From Microcystis aeruginosa NIES-4325 (GTDB taxonomy: Bacteria; Cyanobacteriota; Cyanobacteriia; Cyanobacteriales; Microcystaceae): a DNA stretch of 64,000 bases. The stretch lies in contig NZ_BJKP01000003.1 of the NCBI RefSeq assembly GCF_008974145.1, forward strand, positions 115,411-179,410, in the 5' to 3' direction. The notes beneath the pieces are model-generated. The model ran no database searches and was not told where the DNA came from. It saw only the letters and a program-made list of their open reading frames with translations. Made by a program: the position numbers and the translations under genes. Of this stretch, positions 18,493 through 27,236 are shown in pieces. Within the stretch, counting starts at the first letter, position 1. Every line of letters starts with the position of its first letter.

Positions 18493-18541
18493 TGGTTATC
18501 CTAGAAAATAACTTTAGACATTGTACCCTAATTAAGTAAAT

Positions 18542-20050
18542 CTAGTCAAATCGTTTCATTTCCATTCCTTCCCTTTCCCTAATGAAAGCAAAAAAGTTTG
18601 ATTTAAAACAAATCCCAAATAGCAAAGGCAAGACAATATTCCAGTAACTAGGACGGTTGAGCATTACAAATGCTAATTCTGCCATAGCACCTAAAGAGAT
18701 TGCTACGCCAAGTTTAGCCCAATGCTCATAAACATTTCTTAGGTAAGGATTCGCAGTGAGTTTGCTTTCAGCTATAAGGTCTCTGATTTGACTTGCTCTA
18801 CTGCCAAAGATATAGATAAAGATTATGAGTCCTGCTAACCCAGTTTCAACGATTAGTCGGGATAGCATAGAATAGCCGTCATGTTGGTTTAGACGAGCTA
18901 AAATGCCTGCTTTTAAAGGCGCAGCCTCCTGAAAAGCATAAGCAAAATTACCTAAGCCAATTCCTAGCAAAGGATTTTTTTGTAAAGCATAGATTGTGGT
19001 ACTATAACTGTTTAAAATAGACCCCACACTTATATTTGTGATTTCACTATCTTTTAAAGCAAAAGGATCGATAAATTTTCCCGAACTCCAGAAAAGTTCT
19101 AATTCATCAAGTCTAGATCCAATAGTTGGACTAAATTGATTAATATCCTCTTTATAGGTAAACATAACAATCACCAAAAAGAATATAATTGCAAACAAAG
19201 GAATAACTTTAGTTAAACATAATTGTATTAAACTTTGTTTTGAAAATTTTCTAATTCGCCATTTTCGATTAATAAAAATAAAATAAGCTATCAGTAAAGA
19301 GAGAGCAAATATATTTGTTACTGACTGAGTTAAGGTGACAGAAGTTACAATAATAATCAAGGAGATAGTAGCAAAAATCCTCTTGTTTTTTTTGAAATAT
19401 CCTGACAATAGCATCTGGCTAATAATTGCGAAGGCTGGCATAGCATAAATTCCTATATCTCCAGGTTCAGTAAGTACTCCTGAATGCCGTCCTCCCCCTA
19501 AAGACAGAGAATAATCCTCATCCGCCGCAGCAACCCTCACTGAATAGGGGAGAAGCCGAGCTATAGAAGCTAGGATACCAGCTACATAATCCCTACCAGT
19601 AAAGGAAACTATGAAAAATTGTAAAACAACCATAGAGCAAATAAATACAGATACCCTCACAAAGTCTTGGGCTAATATTTTTGAAGTAGCAGGATTTGTT
19701 GTTACCCATGATACAGTATAATAAACAGAAAATAGAATTAGAAGCGACATTAAAACTCCTAAAGACTTTCTGGTACTGTAAAAATTATCCGTAATAAAAC
19801 TTAAAAATGTTGATATGATAATCAATGAAAAGAAAAATATAATAAGATTTATATATGTGCTTTTCCCAAAGGCTCGTTTAAACTGAAATCCTCGCAAAAA
19901 TATCGATAGAATAAATACTATCAAAATTGGAACAAGTGCTGGCTCTATAAATCCAAACCCTGCTTCATGAACTCCCAGGCTAACAAGAGGCAAAAGGTAG
20001 ATTGCCAATCTAATAAGCCAGCCTTCTAACAATTTGGTTTCGTTTCTCAT
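18542..20050 (-). CDS. Wzy/O-antigen ligase-like polymerase
   Basis: A 502-residue integral membrane protein with about 11-12 hydrophobic segments and a long periplasmic loop (about 290-380) before NPLLGIGLGNFAYAF, the Wzy/WaaL-type signature. Such proteins join repeat units (polymerase) or attach the chain to a carrier (ligase) on the outer face of the membrane; a Wzx flippase and Wzc regulator in the same locus favour the polymerase role. I chose ATG 20050; a TTG six codons upstream is possible. Low GC and high Ile/Phe content are normal for this family. Confidence 0.82.
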   Translation of the reverse strand: MRNETKLLEGWLIRLAIYLLPLVSLGVHEAGFGFIEPALVPILIVFILSIFLRGFQFKRAFGKSTYINLIIFFFSLIIISTFLSFITDNFYSTRKSLGVLMSLLILFSVYYTVSWVTTNPATSKILAQDFVRVSVFICSMVVLQFFIVSFTGRDYVAGILASIARLLPYSVRVAAADEDYSLSLGGGRHSGVLTEPGDIGIYAMPAFAIISQMLLSGYFKKNKRIFATISLIIIVTSVTLTQSVTNIFALSLLIAYFIFINRKWRIRKFSKQSLIQLCLTKVIPLFAIIFFLVIVMFTYKEDINQFSPTIGSRLDELELFWSSGKFIDPFALKDSEITNISVGSILNSYSTTIYALQKNPLLGIGLGNFAYAFQEAAPLKAGILARLNQHDGYSMLSRLIVETGLAGLIIFIYIFGSRASQIRDLIAESKLTANPYLRNVYEHWAKLGVAISLGAMAELAFVMLNRPSYWNIVLPLLFGICFKSNFFAFIREREGMEMKRFD

Positions 20051-20178
20051 ATTTATCGACAGTGACAACTGGAACTTTTAAATTAGTGTTAACAGATTTT
20101 GTCCTATCTATCTAGGGCTTAAGGGTTACTTTATTCTCAATAATCCCCGCTTCCTACTGTGGCTAATTACAGGCAATT

Positions 20179-20310
20179 GGCTCTTCTGGTTTCTGTGTGG
20201 AAACGAAATCTATACTAATAGTTTCTTCCGCAAAATAGTCTTAAAAGTCTTGTCCGGTAAGCATTTTGCGTTCTATAAGCAAAAATTATCACACAAAGTC
20301 GAGAAGAGCC
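20179..20310. mobile_element. 132-bp ISL3-like miniature element (family B), copy 1
   Basis: Imperfect terminal inverted repeats of about 22 bp begin GGCTCTTCTGG and end CGAGAAGAGCC. GGCAATT abuts both ends directly, consistent with a target duplication. A second 132-bp copy lies at 48333-48464 and half a copy at 36387-36431. The termini resemble those of the ISL3-type element at 46328-47328. Confidence 0.8.
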
Positions 20311-20348
20311 GGCAATTTAATTAACTAACCAGTTCAAGACCCGATTCA
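20311..20348. repeat. 38-bp direct repeat flanking a methyltransferase gene, downstream copy
   Basis: Matches 21442-21479 with three mismatches (starts GGCAATTTAATTAAC, ends GATTCA). The two copies bracket the methyltransferase gene at 20361-21293, suggesting that this gene entered or was duplicated as a unit. Confidence 0.75.
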
Positions 20349-20360
20349 GGCGAGTAATCT

Positions 20361-21293
20361 TCAAGCAATCATCCAGAAAGAACCGGGTAATCGATCTTCA
20401 TGATAAGCATTGATACTCTCAAGAAACACAGAATTCTTATAATAAGATAGCATAGATAAGGATGCCAAAACTTCAAACTTTTTGTTAAATTGCAGAAAGG
20501 TCTCTAAAAAGTATTGCTCGTTCCAGTATCGTGATTCTTTGAGATTCCATTCGATGGGATAATCATAGGGAAAAAATATATCGTGAATGTGAACTAAGAC
20601 TCCTGTTTCTAAACGGGGATAAACTTGGAGAAATTCAAACTCCACATCACTACCAGACTTAAATACATGACTAGAATCAACGAACAGAATATCATTGGTT
20701 TGCAGGGATTCAAAAACAGACAAATCTACGGCTTCTACTTTCTGGGTAAGCAAACTAAATTCTAGAAAATCTTTACTAACATTAGCAAAGTCTTTTAAAA
20801 AATCTTGAGGATAAGGCTCGATCGAGATCAGTTGTGATTTTTGGGAATTTTCTATAAAATTCATTCTTAAAGCTGCGGCGATAATCTTAGTGCTACCACC
20901 TGAGCCAATTTCAATTACCCGATTAGGTTTTTTTTCTCTGACCATAGCATAGAGGACTTCCGCATCACCACTAATGAGACCAGAACTATCTTCGGAATAA
21001 CCAAACGCTGAAAAAATTTCTTTATTGTTAAATTCTAAAGCATATTTTTCTAGTAAATATTTAACCAGTTCAGTTTGCTTGTCTAGATGCCATTCAATTG
21101 AGCTAAGAGGCCTTTCTTTGCCCGCGTATGTCATAATTTCCTGACGGTTAGGTATCGGCTGATAAAAATGGTCAGTAATTAGGGTGTAGCCAATATTTCT
21201 TAAGAGGGGATTGAATATTTTCCTAGCTAGGGCAAATTTAATATTTTTTCTACCCTGTTCGGTTTGCATACGGTTAAGTAATTTTTTCAACAT
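20361..21293 (-). CDS. Class I SAM-dependent methyltransferase
   Basis: A 310-residue protein. VIEIGSGGSTKIIAAAL near 130-146 is the glycine-rich SAM loop, LISIEPYPQDFL is the acidic motif II region, and DILFVDSSHVFKSGSDVEFEF with LVHIHDIFFPYDYP fits the Methyltransf_24 group found in sugar and polysaccharide clusters. I chose ATG 21293 over a TTG two codons upstream. It is bracketed by a 38-bp direct repeat. It probably modifies a sugar residue or the end of the glycan chain; the acceptor is unknown. Confidence 0.8.
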   Translation of the reverse strand: MLKKLLNRMQTEQGRKNIKFALARKIFNPLLRNIGYTLITDHFYQPIPNRQEIMTYAGKERPLSSIEWHLDKQTELVKYLLEKYALEFNNKEIFSAFGYSEDSSGLISGDAEVLYAMVREKKPNRVIEIGSGGSTKIIAAALRMNFIENSQKSQLISIEPYPQDFLKDFANVSKDFLEFSLLTQKVEAVDLSVFESLQTNDILFVDSSHVFKSGSDVEFEFLQVYPRLETGVLVHIHDIFFPYDYPIEWNLKESRYWNEQYFLETFLQFNKKFEVLASLSMLSYYKNSVFLESINAYHEDRLPGSFWMIA

Positions 21294-21441
21294 TGTCAAC
21301 CTTTACACTACTAATATTTACTGTCATGTTTTGTCGTCAAAGCTAACTGGGAACTGGTATTCTCGATCAAAATATTACTAGCTGGTTGCCTCCTATTAAA
21401 TCTTGATAAAATACTTCTAGGGCAGGGTATCAATCATAATG

Positions 21442-21479
21442 GGCAATTTAATTAACCGACCAGTTCAAGACCGGATTCA
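21442..21479. repeat. 38-bp direct repeat flanking a methyltransferase gene, upstream copy
   Basis: Partner of 20311-20348, in the same orientation. The 256-bp gap around it (21300-21555) has no gene. Confidence 0.75.
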
Positions 21480-21555
21480 ATGGGCATAATTTGCTAGATT
21501 ATACCTGATGATCAACTTTTTGTAAAGAAAATTTTTCATCAGCTAATATCTAGAT

Positions 21556-22272
21556 TTATTCTGGCAAATCTCCAAAACGCTCTCGATAGCGTTGAAGCAA
21601 TGCTTCTAAATCCTCAGCCCGCATCCTTTCCTGTTGGGCCCGCATTCTTTCCTGTTCGGTTAGCTCCGACTCCGTGGGCAGTAAATCGCCAGCAAAAGTC
21701 GCCCAACGCAGCCAAACTGCCTCAACTCCCTTATACTCTCCTTGCCAGCGTCCCAAAGTTAACCCTAGCCTTTGACTGAAAAATCTTTCTCCCATCTCTA
21801 GAGATAATGGCTCGTAGTTGCCGTCTCTGAGGGTAAAACCTGCCCAGTCTTCAGGATTGAAGAGATCGTACCAGAAATATTCTGGCACTCGCAAACGGTC
21901 TTGATAGATGGCTTTCTTTTCAGTTTTATCCTGTTGAGCGGTACTTTCAGAAAGGAGTTCGATAACCACATCGGGAGCTTTCCCCTCTTGCCAAACCACC
22001 CAACTTTTTCTTTCCGCTTTGGGAACCCCCAGGACAGCAAAGAAATCAGGCCCGCGAAATTCCTCGTTTTTTAACTGTGCGGCACTGAAATAAACGAACA
22101 TATTGCCGCCTACATAGCCATCTTCCCTAGCAGCTAACCAGGGTAACAAGGTATCTATGAGTATATCCATCTGGAGTTTATGTCGTTGGGTTTCCATAGG
22201 AACGCCGTCATCGCAGGGCAATTCATCTTGGGTAGGCAGTGAAAGTCGAGAAGGGGCAATAGTTGAAGTCAT
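21556..22272 (-). CDS. Uma2 family (DUF820) endonuclease-like protein
   Basis: A 238-residue member of the Uma2/DUF820 family, hugely expanded in cyanobacteria, with a restriction-endonuclease-like fold. GPDFFAVLGVPK carries the first acidic residue and PDVVIELLSESTAQQDKTEKKAIYQ the E...S/K core; VPEYFWYDLF follows. The C-terminus has a short repeat (QERMRAQ, QERMRAE) of coiled-coil type. The true function is unknown; nuclease activity is inferred from fold. Its first 92 codons and 125 bp upstream are duplicated at 23202-23617. Confidence 0.85.
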   Translation of the reverse strand: MTSTIAPSRLSLPTQDELPCDDGVPMETQRHKLQMDILIDTLLPWLAAREDGYVGGNMFVYFSAAQLKNEEFRGPDFFAVLGVPKAERKSWVVWQEGKAPDVVIELLSESTAQQDKTEKKAIYQDRLRVPEYFWYDLFNPEDWAGFTLRDGNYEPLSLEMGERFFSQRLGLTLGRWQGEYKGVEAVWLRWATFAGDLLPTESELTEQERMRAQQERMRAEDLEALLQRYRERFGDLPE

Positions 22273-22397
22273 CGGAGTTACCCTGGTGACTAGACTTATG
22301 GGGATTTTTCCTCTAGCACTAGGGAAAATGTCTGGCGGCTAGAATTCAGACAGGGGCAAAACATCACGGCAATTATAGCCTAAATGTATTATTGCTC
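21997..22397. repeat. 401-bp direct repeat, copy 1
   Basis: Aligns without gaps to 23217-23617 (offset exactly 1220 bp) at roughly 95% identity. It covers the N-terminal half of the Uma2 gene, its upstream region and the last codons of the PIN toxin gene. Confidence 0.92.
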
Positions 22398-22829
22398 ATT
22401 CTTCTCTTCTGAATGGAAATATAAGTGGACTCTATCTGATGTCCAAGTTGGAACCCCTGTTCCAAAGAAATCTTGATCTTCCGTCCAGATCGGGCAGTTA
22501 AAAAGAAGGGCGGTTGCTAAAATCGGCCAGTCATCAAGATCTCTTTGTTTTATGCGTTTTATGGCCTCTGATTGATGTTGACTATAGAGCGAAGCTGGCA
22601 CAACCTCTACAATGTTCGACACGCGGCCGAATCCTTCTCTAACAAGTGCCAGATCAAGTCCCTTGGAAGCCGCTATTTTAGGAATGTATTCTTGTGCATC
22701 ATCAAGACAGACATCGGGAGTTAGAAAACAAGCGTTGTCGCCGACAGATTGCATCAACCTCGCCACCTTCACCCCAAATACACTTCTTATGATGATATTA
22801 GCGTCAAGAACGACGAATTTGAGTCTCAC
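22389..22829 (-). CDS. PIN-domain toxin (VapC-like ribonuclease)
   Basis: A 146-residue PIN-domain protein. FVVLDANIIIRSVFG supplies the first catalytic Asp (D9), and RDLDDWPILATALLFNCPIWTEDQDF the later Asp residues of the four-acid metal site. PIN toxins cleave tRNA, rRNA or mRNA. The GTG start at 22829 overlaps the antitoxin stop by 4 bp (GTGA), so translation is coupled. Its final codons lie inside a 401-bp direct repeat, so its 3' end was set by the event that made the repeats. Confidence 0.85.
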   Translation of the reverse strand: MRLKFVVLDANIIIRSVFGVKVARLMQSVGDNACFLTPDVCLDDAQEYIPKIAASKGLDLALVREGFGRVSNIVEVVPASLYSQHQSEAIKRIKQRDLDDWPILATALLFNCPIWTEDQDFFGTGVPTWTSDRVHLYFHSEEKNEQ

Positions 22830-23119
22830 TTGTCCAAATCCTTTCTCTGATTCGCTCTGTCCGCTTCACGCATCTGACGAAACTCACGAACAATATCGTC
22901 TTCGGAAATTCCCTTTTGACTTAACAGGTACTCAAATTGAGCGGCCACCGCTTGTAAGGCAGCGATATCTGCGCTTTTACTCCCCTGTTTAACCGGGAAA
23001 TAGAACCCAACAGTATGACCGTGACGTAGTACCTCAACGGGAGTCTCACCGTATATGTATTTAGGGAGTTCGCTCCGAAATTCTCGCACCCCAATTTTCT
23101 CAATGTCATGCTTATCCAT
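22826..23119 (-). CDS. Phd/YefM-like antitoxin of the PIN toxin
   Basis: A 97-residue protein from ATG 23119, preceded by GAGAGA at a good distance; ATG 23139 would overlap the operator-like palindrome. The N-terminal half (IEKIGVREFRSELPKYI, then PVEVLRHGHTVGFYFPV) matches the Phd/YefM DNA-binding fold. The C-terminal half (ISEDDIVREFRQMREADRANQRKD) is charged and helical, as expected for toxin binding. It overlaps the PIN gene by 4 bp. It likely represses its own promoter through the palindrome at 23141-23154. Confidence 0.83.
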   Translation of the reverse strand: MDKHDIEKIGVREFRSELPKYIYGETPVEVLRHGHTVGFYFPVKQGSKSADIAALQAVAAQFEYLLSQKGISEDDIVREFRQMREADRANQRKDLDK

Positions 23120-23140
23120 AGTCTCTCTCGTTGTGTTCAT

Positions 23141-23154
23141 ACTGTGTACACAGT
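23141..23154. promoter_or_regulatory. Palindromic operator candidate for the toxin-antitoxin pair
   Basis: A perfect 14-bp palindrome ACTGTGTACACAGT, 21 bp upstream of the antitoxin start. Phd/YefM antitoxins bind such sites for autoregulation. Confidence 0.65.
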
Positions 23155-23201
23155 GTAGCACTATTTGAGAAGGGATATCAACAAATAAATTTGCTCATGT
23201 T

Positions 23202-23492
23202 TTACCATAGAGTAGTCACCCAACTTTTTCTTTCCGCTTTGGGAACTCCCAGGACAGCAAAAAAATCAGGACCGCGAAATTCCTCGCTTTTTAACTGTGC
23301 GGCACTGAAATAAACGAACATATTGCCCCCCACATAGCCATCTTCCCTCGCCGCTAACCAGGGGAACAAGGCATCAATGAGGATATCCATCTGGAGTTTA
23401 TGTCGTTGGGTTTCCATGGGAACGCCGTCATCGCAGGGCAATTCATCTTGGGTGGGCAGTGAAAGTCGAGAAGGGGCAATGGTTGAAGTCAT
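23202..23492 (-). pseudogene. Truncated duplicate of the Uma2 gene
   Basis: The first 92 residues are nearly identical to the Uma2 protein at 21556-22272 (changes such as TLLPW to ALFPW), then the frame leaves the match after KAERKSWV and stops after three codons. It lacks the E...K half of the nuclease core. It is the second copy left by the 401-bp duplication. Confidence 0.9.
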
Positions 23493-23617
23493 GGTAGCTA
23501 CGCTGGTGACTAGACTTATGGGGATTTTTCCTCTAGCACTAGGGAAAATATCTAGCCGCTAGAATTCAGACAGGGGCAAAATATTATGGTCATTATAGCC
23601 TAAATGTATTATTGCTC
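23217..23617. repeat. 401-bp direct repeat, copy 2
   Basis: Partner of 21997-22397 in the same orientation. Its right end includes the last codons of the glycosyltransferase at 23593-24864, mirroring how copy 1 includes the end of the PIN gene. Confidence 0.92.
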
Positions 23618-24864
23618 TTGCTCAAGATATCACTGTATAACTCTAAATATTTTTCTGCCTGTAACTCTAAAGTAAATTCTTGCTCCACTTTTTGCCTTGC
23701 CTGAATACACAATTTGTTATACCTTTCTGTATCTTCTAATACCCAATTAATTCCGCTTGCTAAGTCTTCCACCTCGAAGGGGTGAGCCAGATAACCATTC
23801 TCTTGATGTTCGATCAGATCAGGCATTCCACCAATTTTAAAGGCCACAGAGGGAGTGGCACAGGCGAGAGCTTCCATGACTGTATTGGGAAGATTATCCT
23901 CGATTGAGGGAGCAACAAAAATATCGGCGGCGGCATAGACTAAAGCTAGGGAAATATCATCATTTAATCTGCCTAAATAATGGGTTTTCAAGCCAAAATC
24001 AGGCGGATTAACTGGTTCAGAAGCACCGAAGACCACTAACTCTAATTTATGCTGCCATATTTCCCACTGACTGAGTTTTTTTATGGCAGGTAGCAGCAGA
24101 TGAAATCCTTTTCGGTTATCGCTTGTTGCCGTCATAGCACCAAAGAGAATAAGCTGTTTATCTTGGGGTAATCCTAAGAGATGGCGAGCAATTTTTTTCT
24201 CGATTGGTTTATACCTTTGAATATCTAAGCCATTGGCAATTACTTCTATCCGTAAATCCCGAAATAGAGAACTATTTCTAGCACAATCTGCTAACCATTG
24301 ACTGGGGGTAACAATAGTCAGATTTAGATTTTTCCAAGCTTGAGATTTTCGCCACCAAACCCAACGAGAAATATCCCCATCTTGCTGACTTTTTAATTGA
24401 GGACAATGACCACAGGATTGGGTATAGCGATCACATTCTCCACTATAATGACAACCACCCGTAAAAGGCCACATATCGTGAGCCGTCCAAACAAGAGGTT
24501 GCTTAAATTTGGCTAGGGTTTCAATTTGTAAAAACCCGGCATTAATCCAGTGTAAGTTAATAATATCTGGACTAATTTGGGCTACTCTAGAAACAAGGCG
24601 ATCGGGAAGCCATTGGATAGAATAAGGTGTTCTCTCTCTTTGAGAATATAATGACAAGGGCAAGTGATCAACCCCAGGTATTAGCTTTGTCCACCCCTTC
24701 ATTAATTTATTTGCCGGCGATAAAACAGTATAGTCATCACGAGTTTTATCACCAACTAACAGAGTCGAATCTGTACCAGTTTCCCGCAAGCCTTGATGTA
24801 AACGATAAACGGCTGCATAGGCACCTCCCCGACCATCAGAATTACTTAGTAAACATACTTTCAT
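23593..24864 (-). CDS. Glycosyltransferase family 4
   Basis: A 423-residue GT-B glycosyltransferase. The N-terminus KVCLLSNSDGRGGAYAAVYRLHQGL is a glycine-rich loop; LVWTAHDMWPFTGGCHYSGECDRYTQSCGHCPQL contains the conserved His/Cys segment of WcaC/WcfI-like colanic-acid-type transferases. ILFGAMTATSDNRKGFHLL starts the donor domain and EDNLPNTVMEALACATPSVAFKIGGMPDLI is the signature. It overlaps the FkbM gene by 4 bp (ATGA), so the two are translationally coupled. Confidence 0.88.
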   Translation of the reverse strand: MKVCLLSNSDGRGGAYAAVYRLHQGLRETGTDSTLLVGDKTRDDYTVLSPANKLMKGWTKLIPGVDHLPLSLYSQRERTPYSIQWLPDRLVSRVAQISPDIINLHWINAGFLQIETLAKFKQPLVWTAHDMWPFTGGCHYSGECDRYTQSCGHCPQLKSQQDGDISRWVWWRKSQAWKNLNLTIVTPSQWLADCARNSSLFRDLRIEVIANGLDIQRYKPIEKKIARHLLGLPQDKQLILFGAMTATSDNRKGFHLLLPAIKKLSQWEIWQHKLELVVFGASEPVNPPDFGLKTHYLGRLNDDISLALVYAAADIFVAPSIEDNLPNTVMEALACATPSVAFKIGGMPDLIEHQENGYLAHPFEVEDLASGINWVLEDTERYNKLCIQARQKVEQEFTLELQAEKYLELYSDILSKSNNTFRL

Positions 24865-25583
24865 GACTTAAAAAATATCCCGTCGATTTGTAATAGTCTT
24901 CCAGTCTGTTTATCAGCAAAGTTCGGAATAATCGTATATAGCTCGTAGCCAATTTCTCTCATAAACTCTAGCATATCTTCAAAGAGTATTTGCTGGTCAT
25001 ATAGTGGCACTAAAGACATTTCTATTTGAATCCCTTTAACTAAAGGAAGAATCTGAACAGCACCTTCAATAACTTGCTTTTCAAATCCCTGCACATCTAT
25101 CTTCAAAAATATTGATTTAGTACCCTCTGTAACGTAGTCTTTAGCTAAAGTATCTAGCCGTCTTAATTGTACTACTTCGGAACCACAATAAGCTGATTCA
25201 GGAGCCGCTTGCAGATGAGAATCCAACATCGACAATACGGAGCTACTTTGACTATTCCCAGCAATATTAATGGTGATTTCACCTTCTTGGTTTCCCAAAG
25301 CGCAGCGAGGAGCAATTTCCCACAAGTTATCTTCCTTGCTAAGAGTAAGTAATTGGGAGTAAGCACTGGATAAAGGTTCAAAGGATACTATTTTGCCTTG
25401 ATAACCACAGTCTCGCAGAAAACTAGCATACTGTCCACAGTTAGCACCCACGTCAAAGATTAGCTCTATCTGATGATATTCCAATAACCTTTCCATCAGA
25501 GCCACTTGTGAAGTATTAAGATTATATCTCTTGACTTCCAATCCCAGTTTTCTGAATAGTTTTTTAACGATATTTTTTGTCAT
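24861..25583 (-). CDS. FkbM family methyltransferase
   Basis: A 240-residue SAM methyltransferase of the FkbM family. LIFDVGANCGQYASFLRDCGY is motif I, KIVSFEPLSSAYSQL carries the acidic ribose-binding Glu, and SIFLKIDVQGFEKQVIEGA is the FkbM signature. These enzymes O-methylate polyketides, peptides or sugars; here a sugar of the surface glycan is the natural guess. Its stop overlaps the start of the downstream GT4. Confidence 0.88.
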   Translation of the reverse strand: MTKNIVKKLFRKLGLEVKRYNLNTSQVALMERLLEYHQIELIFDVGANCGQYASFLRDCGYQGKIVSFEPLSSAYSQLLTLSKEDNLWEIAPRCALGNQEGEITINIAGNSQSSSVLSMLDSHLQAAPESAYCGSEVVQLRRLDTLAKDYVTEGTKSIFLKIDVQGFEKQVIEGAVQILPLVKGIQIEMSLVPLYDQQILFEDMLEFMREIGYELYTIIPNFADKQTGRLLQIDGIFFKS

Positions 25584-25640
25584 CTTTTAGTTCTTGTAAA
25601 ATTTATCAATGTTTTGAAGTTTAATTTAGTGTATTTATTT

Positions 25641-26465
25641 CTAGGGTTTCATCGCCTCCATAAATAAAGAGTCTGGTTTGCGAATTTTGCCCTCTATCAT
25701 ATCTAAACCGTAACTATTAAAATCTGGTATTCTACTATCATCAGCACGACAAATACGCACATCAATAAATCCCACTTGCTCCAGCAGCCGCTTTAAGGAA
25801 TAGCGATCATACATCCAAAGATGAATTTCCCCTGAATTCCGAAATATACCCTCTTCAAAAGATTTTTTAGCTTCATTTCCTGCCACAAGTGCTACTAGAT
25901 ATTTAGCTATGATAATTCTCAGTTTCTGTAAAAACCAAGCGGTACTCTTAGCCATTATTCTCTCCCTCATGGACTTTTGATGAGCTTGAATTTCCCAAAA
26001 CTTTTCCGCTTCCGCACCAATTCGATAACGCACGAAATCCTTATTATTAATACTGGGGTTTAGCAGAAAATCTCTCATTTTGCCTCCGCCAACACTGCGA
26101 ACAGTTTGATCATAAAGTTCCAGCATCATCCAGTCATAGTCAGGTTCCGCTTCTTTAATACCTGAATCGACTTTTTCTAAAGTGGACAAATATTCTCTAG
26201 CTATTGCTTCGAGATCAGGGACAACGACTCTTATTATACCCTTACATTTGAGAATTCGGTAACATTCAGTCAGCAGTTTTCTTGCCTCATCTTGTTGAAA
26301 GTGTTCTAAGACATGGGAACTATAACAGGCATCAAATTCAGCATCTGGGTAGGGCAAGTTTTTACGAATATCATATTCTCTAACTTCCGGTGAAGATGAC
26401 GCTATATCAATATTCACCCAAGCAGGATGAAAGGTGGAGCCACAGCCAAAATTTAATAATCTCAT
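25641..26465 (-). CDS. SAM-dependent methyltransferase (type 11 group)
   Basis: A 274-residue protein with RLLNFGCGSTFHPAWVNIDI at the very N-terminus (motif I plus the acidic residue), LPYPDAEFDACYSSHVLEHF as motif II/III, and ILKCKGIIRVVVPDLEAIAREYL. This pattern is common in glycan clusters as 'methyltransferase domain 11'. The C-terminal third (ending MEAMKP) is family-specific. It overlaps the TylF-like gene upstream by 4 bp (ATGA) and so belongs to the same operon. Confidence 0.85.
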   Translation of the reverse strand: MRLLNFGCGSTFHPAWVNIDIASSSPEVREYDIRKNLPYPDAEFDACYSSHVLEHFQQDEARKLLTECYRILKCKGIIRVVVPDLEAIAREYLSTLEKVDSGIKEAEPDYDWMMLELYDQTVRSVGGGKMRDFLLNPSINNKDFVRYRIGAEAEKFWEIQAHQKSMRERIMAKSTAWFLQKLRIIIAKYLVALVAGNEAKKSFEEGIFRNSGEIHLWMYDRYSLKRLLEQVGFIDVRICRADDSRIPDFNSYGLDMIEGKIRKPDSLFMEAMKP

Positions 26466-27208
26466 ATTTTTACAATGTGTAAACGATTTTTTCTATAGAA
26501 TTTATAATCATTCTTTTTGTTCCGAAAATATAAATCTACTGCTTTTTTACAGCCTGAATAGTAATAGTAATCATCTATTACTAAAGTTCCACCACGAGAT
26601 AAATAAGGCTCGATTCGACTTAAACAACACATGACAGAATCATACCAATCACAATCAATATGGGCGAATGAGACGGGACTATTAATTTTCAAGGTATGTT
26701 GATATAGACCTTTAATGAAATTAACGTTATTCTCTTGAGGCTCAATTGAAAATTTCTTAAATGACTGTATAACTCTAGTATATAAATCATCTTCATACCC
26801 ATAATATTTTTCTCCTCCTATACCACTAGAATTACCACTTGCTATAACCTCATAACGATTCTGAGCATCTATTCCATCTTGTTCTGATGGTGGAGGTATC
26901 GTTCCAAAGACATCATAAACATACAAAGGTCTTTCTTTGCTCTTGGCGCTTGCAATAGCTATAGCAGAACCACCTAAAGCACAACCAGCTTCAATAATAA
27001 TTCCCTTTACCCCTTTCCTTTCATTATTTATGGCTATTTTTACCAGATCACAAATAGTTTGCTTTTCCAGATAACTTAACTTTTGTAGAATAATTGCTTC
27101 TATGATACTAGCTATTTCTGGATTTTTCATGCAAAATATTTTGAAATCAATCTTGGAAAATAATGATCTTGATGTAGCAACCACTTCTTTTATGTTTAGT
27201 TCAGGCAT
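26462..27208 (-). CDS. TylF/MycF-like O-methyltransferase
   Basis: A 248-residue protein. IIEAGCALGGSAIAIASAKS is the SAM loop, PLYVYDVFGTIPPPSEQDG is the typical TylF 'DTFEG/P' loop, SFAHIDCDWYDSVMCCLSRIEPYLSRGGTLVIDDYYYYSGCKKAVD contains the metal-binding Asp residues and catalytic-Asp region. MycF/TylF methylate sugar hydroxyls of macrolides, so a sugar O-methyltransferase role in glycan decoration is reasonable. It starts at ATG 27208, 28 bp after the pyruvyltransferase-like gene. Confidence 0.85.
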   Translation of the reverse strand: MPELNIKEVVATSRSLFSKIDFKIFCMKNPEIASIIEAIILQKLSYLEKQTICDLVKIAINNERKGVKGIIIEAGCALGGSAIAIASAKSKERPLYVYDVFGTIPPPSEQDGIDAQNRYEVIASGNSSGIGGEKYYGYEDDLYTRVIQSFKKFSIEPQENNVNFIKGLYQHTLKINSPVSFAHIDCDWYDSVMCCLSRIEPYLSRGGTLVIDDYYYYSGCKKAVDLYFRNKKNDYKFYRKNRLHIVKI

Positions 27209-27236
27209 ATAAATTTCTCCAATACTTGTTTATGTT

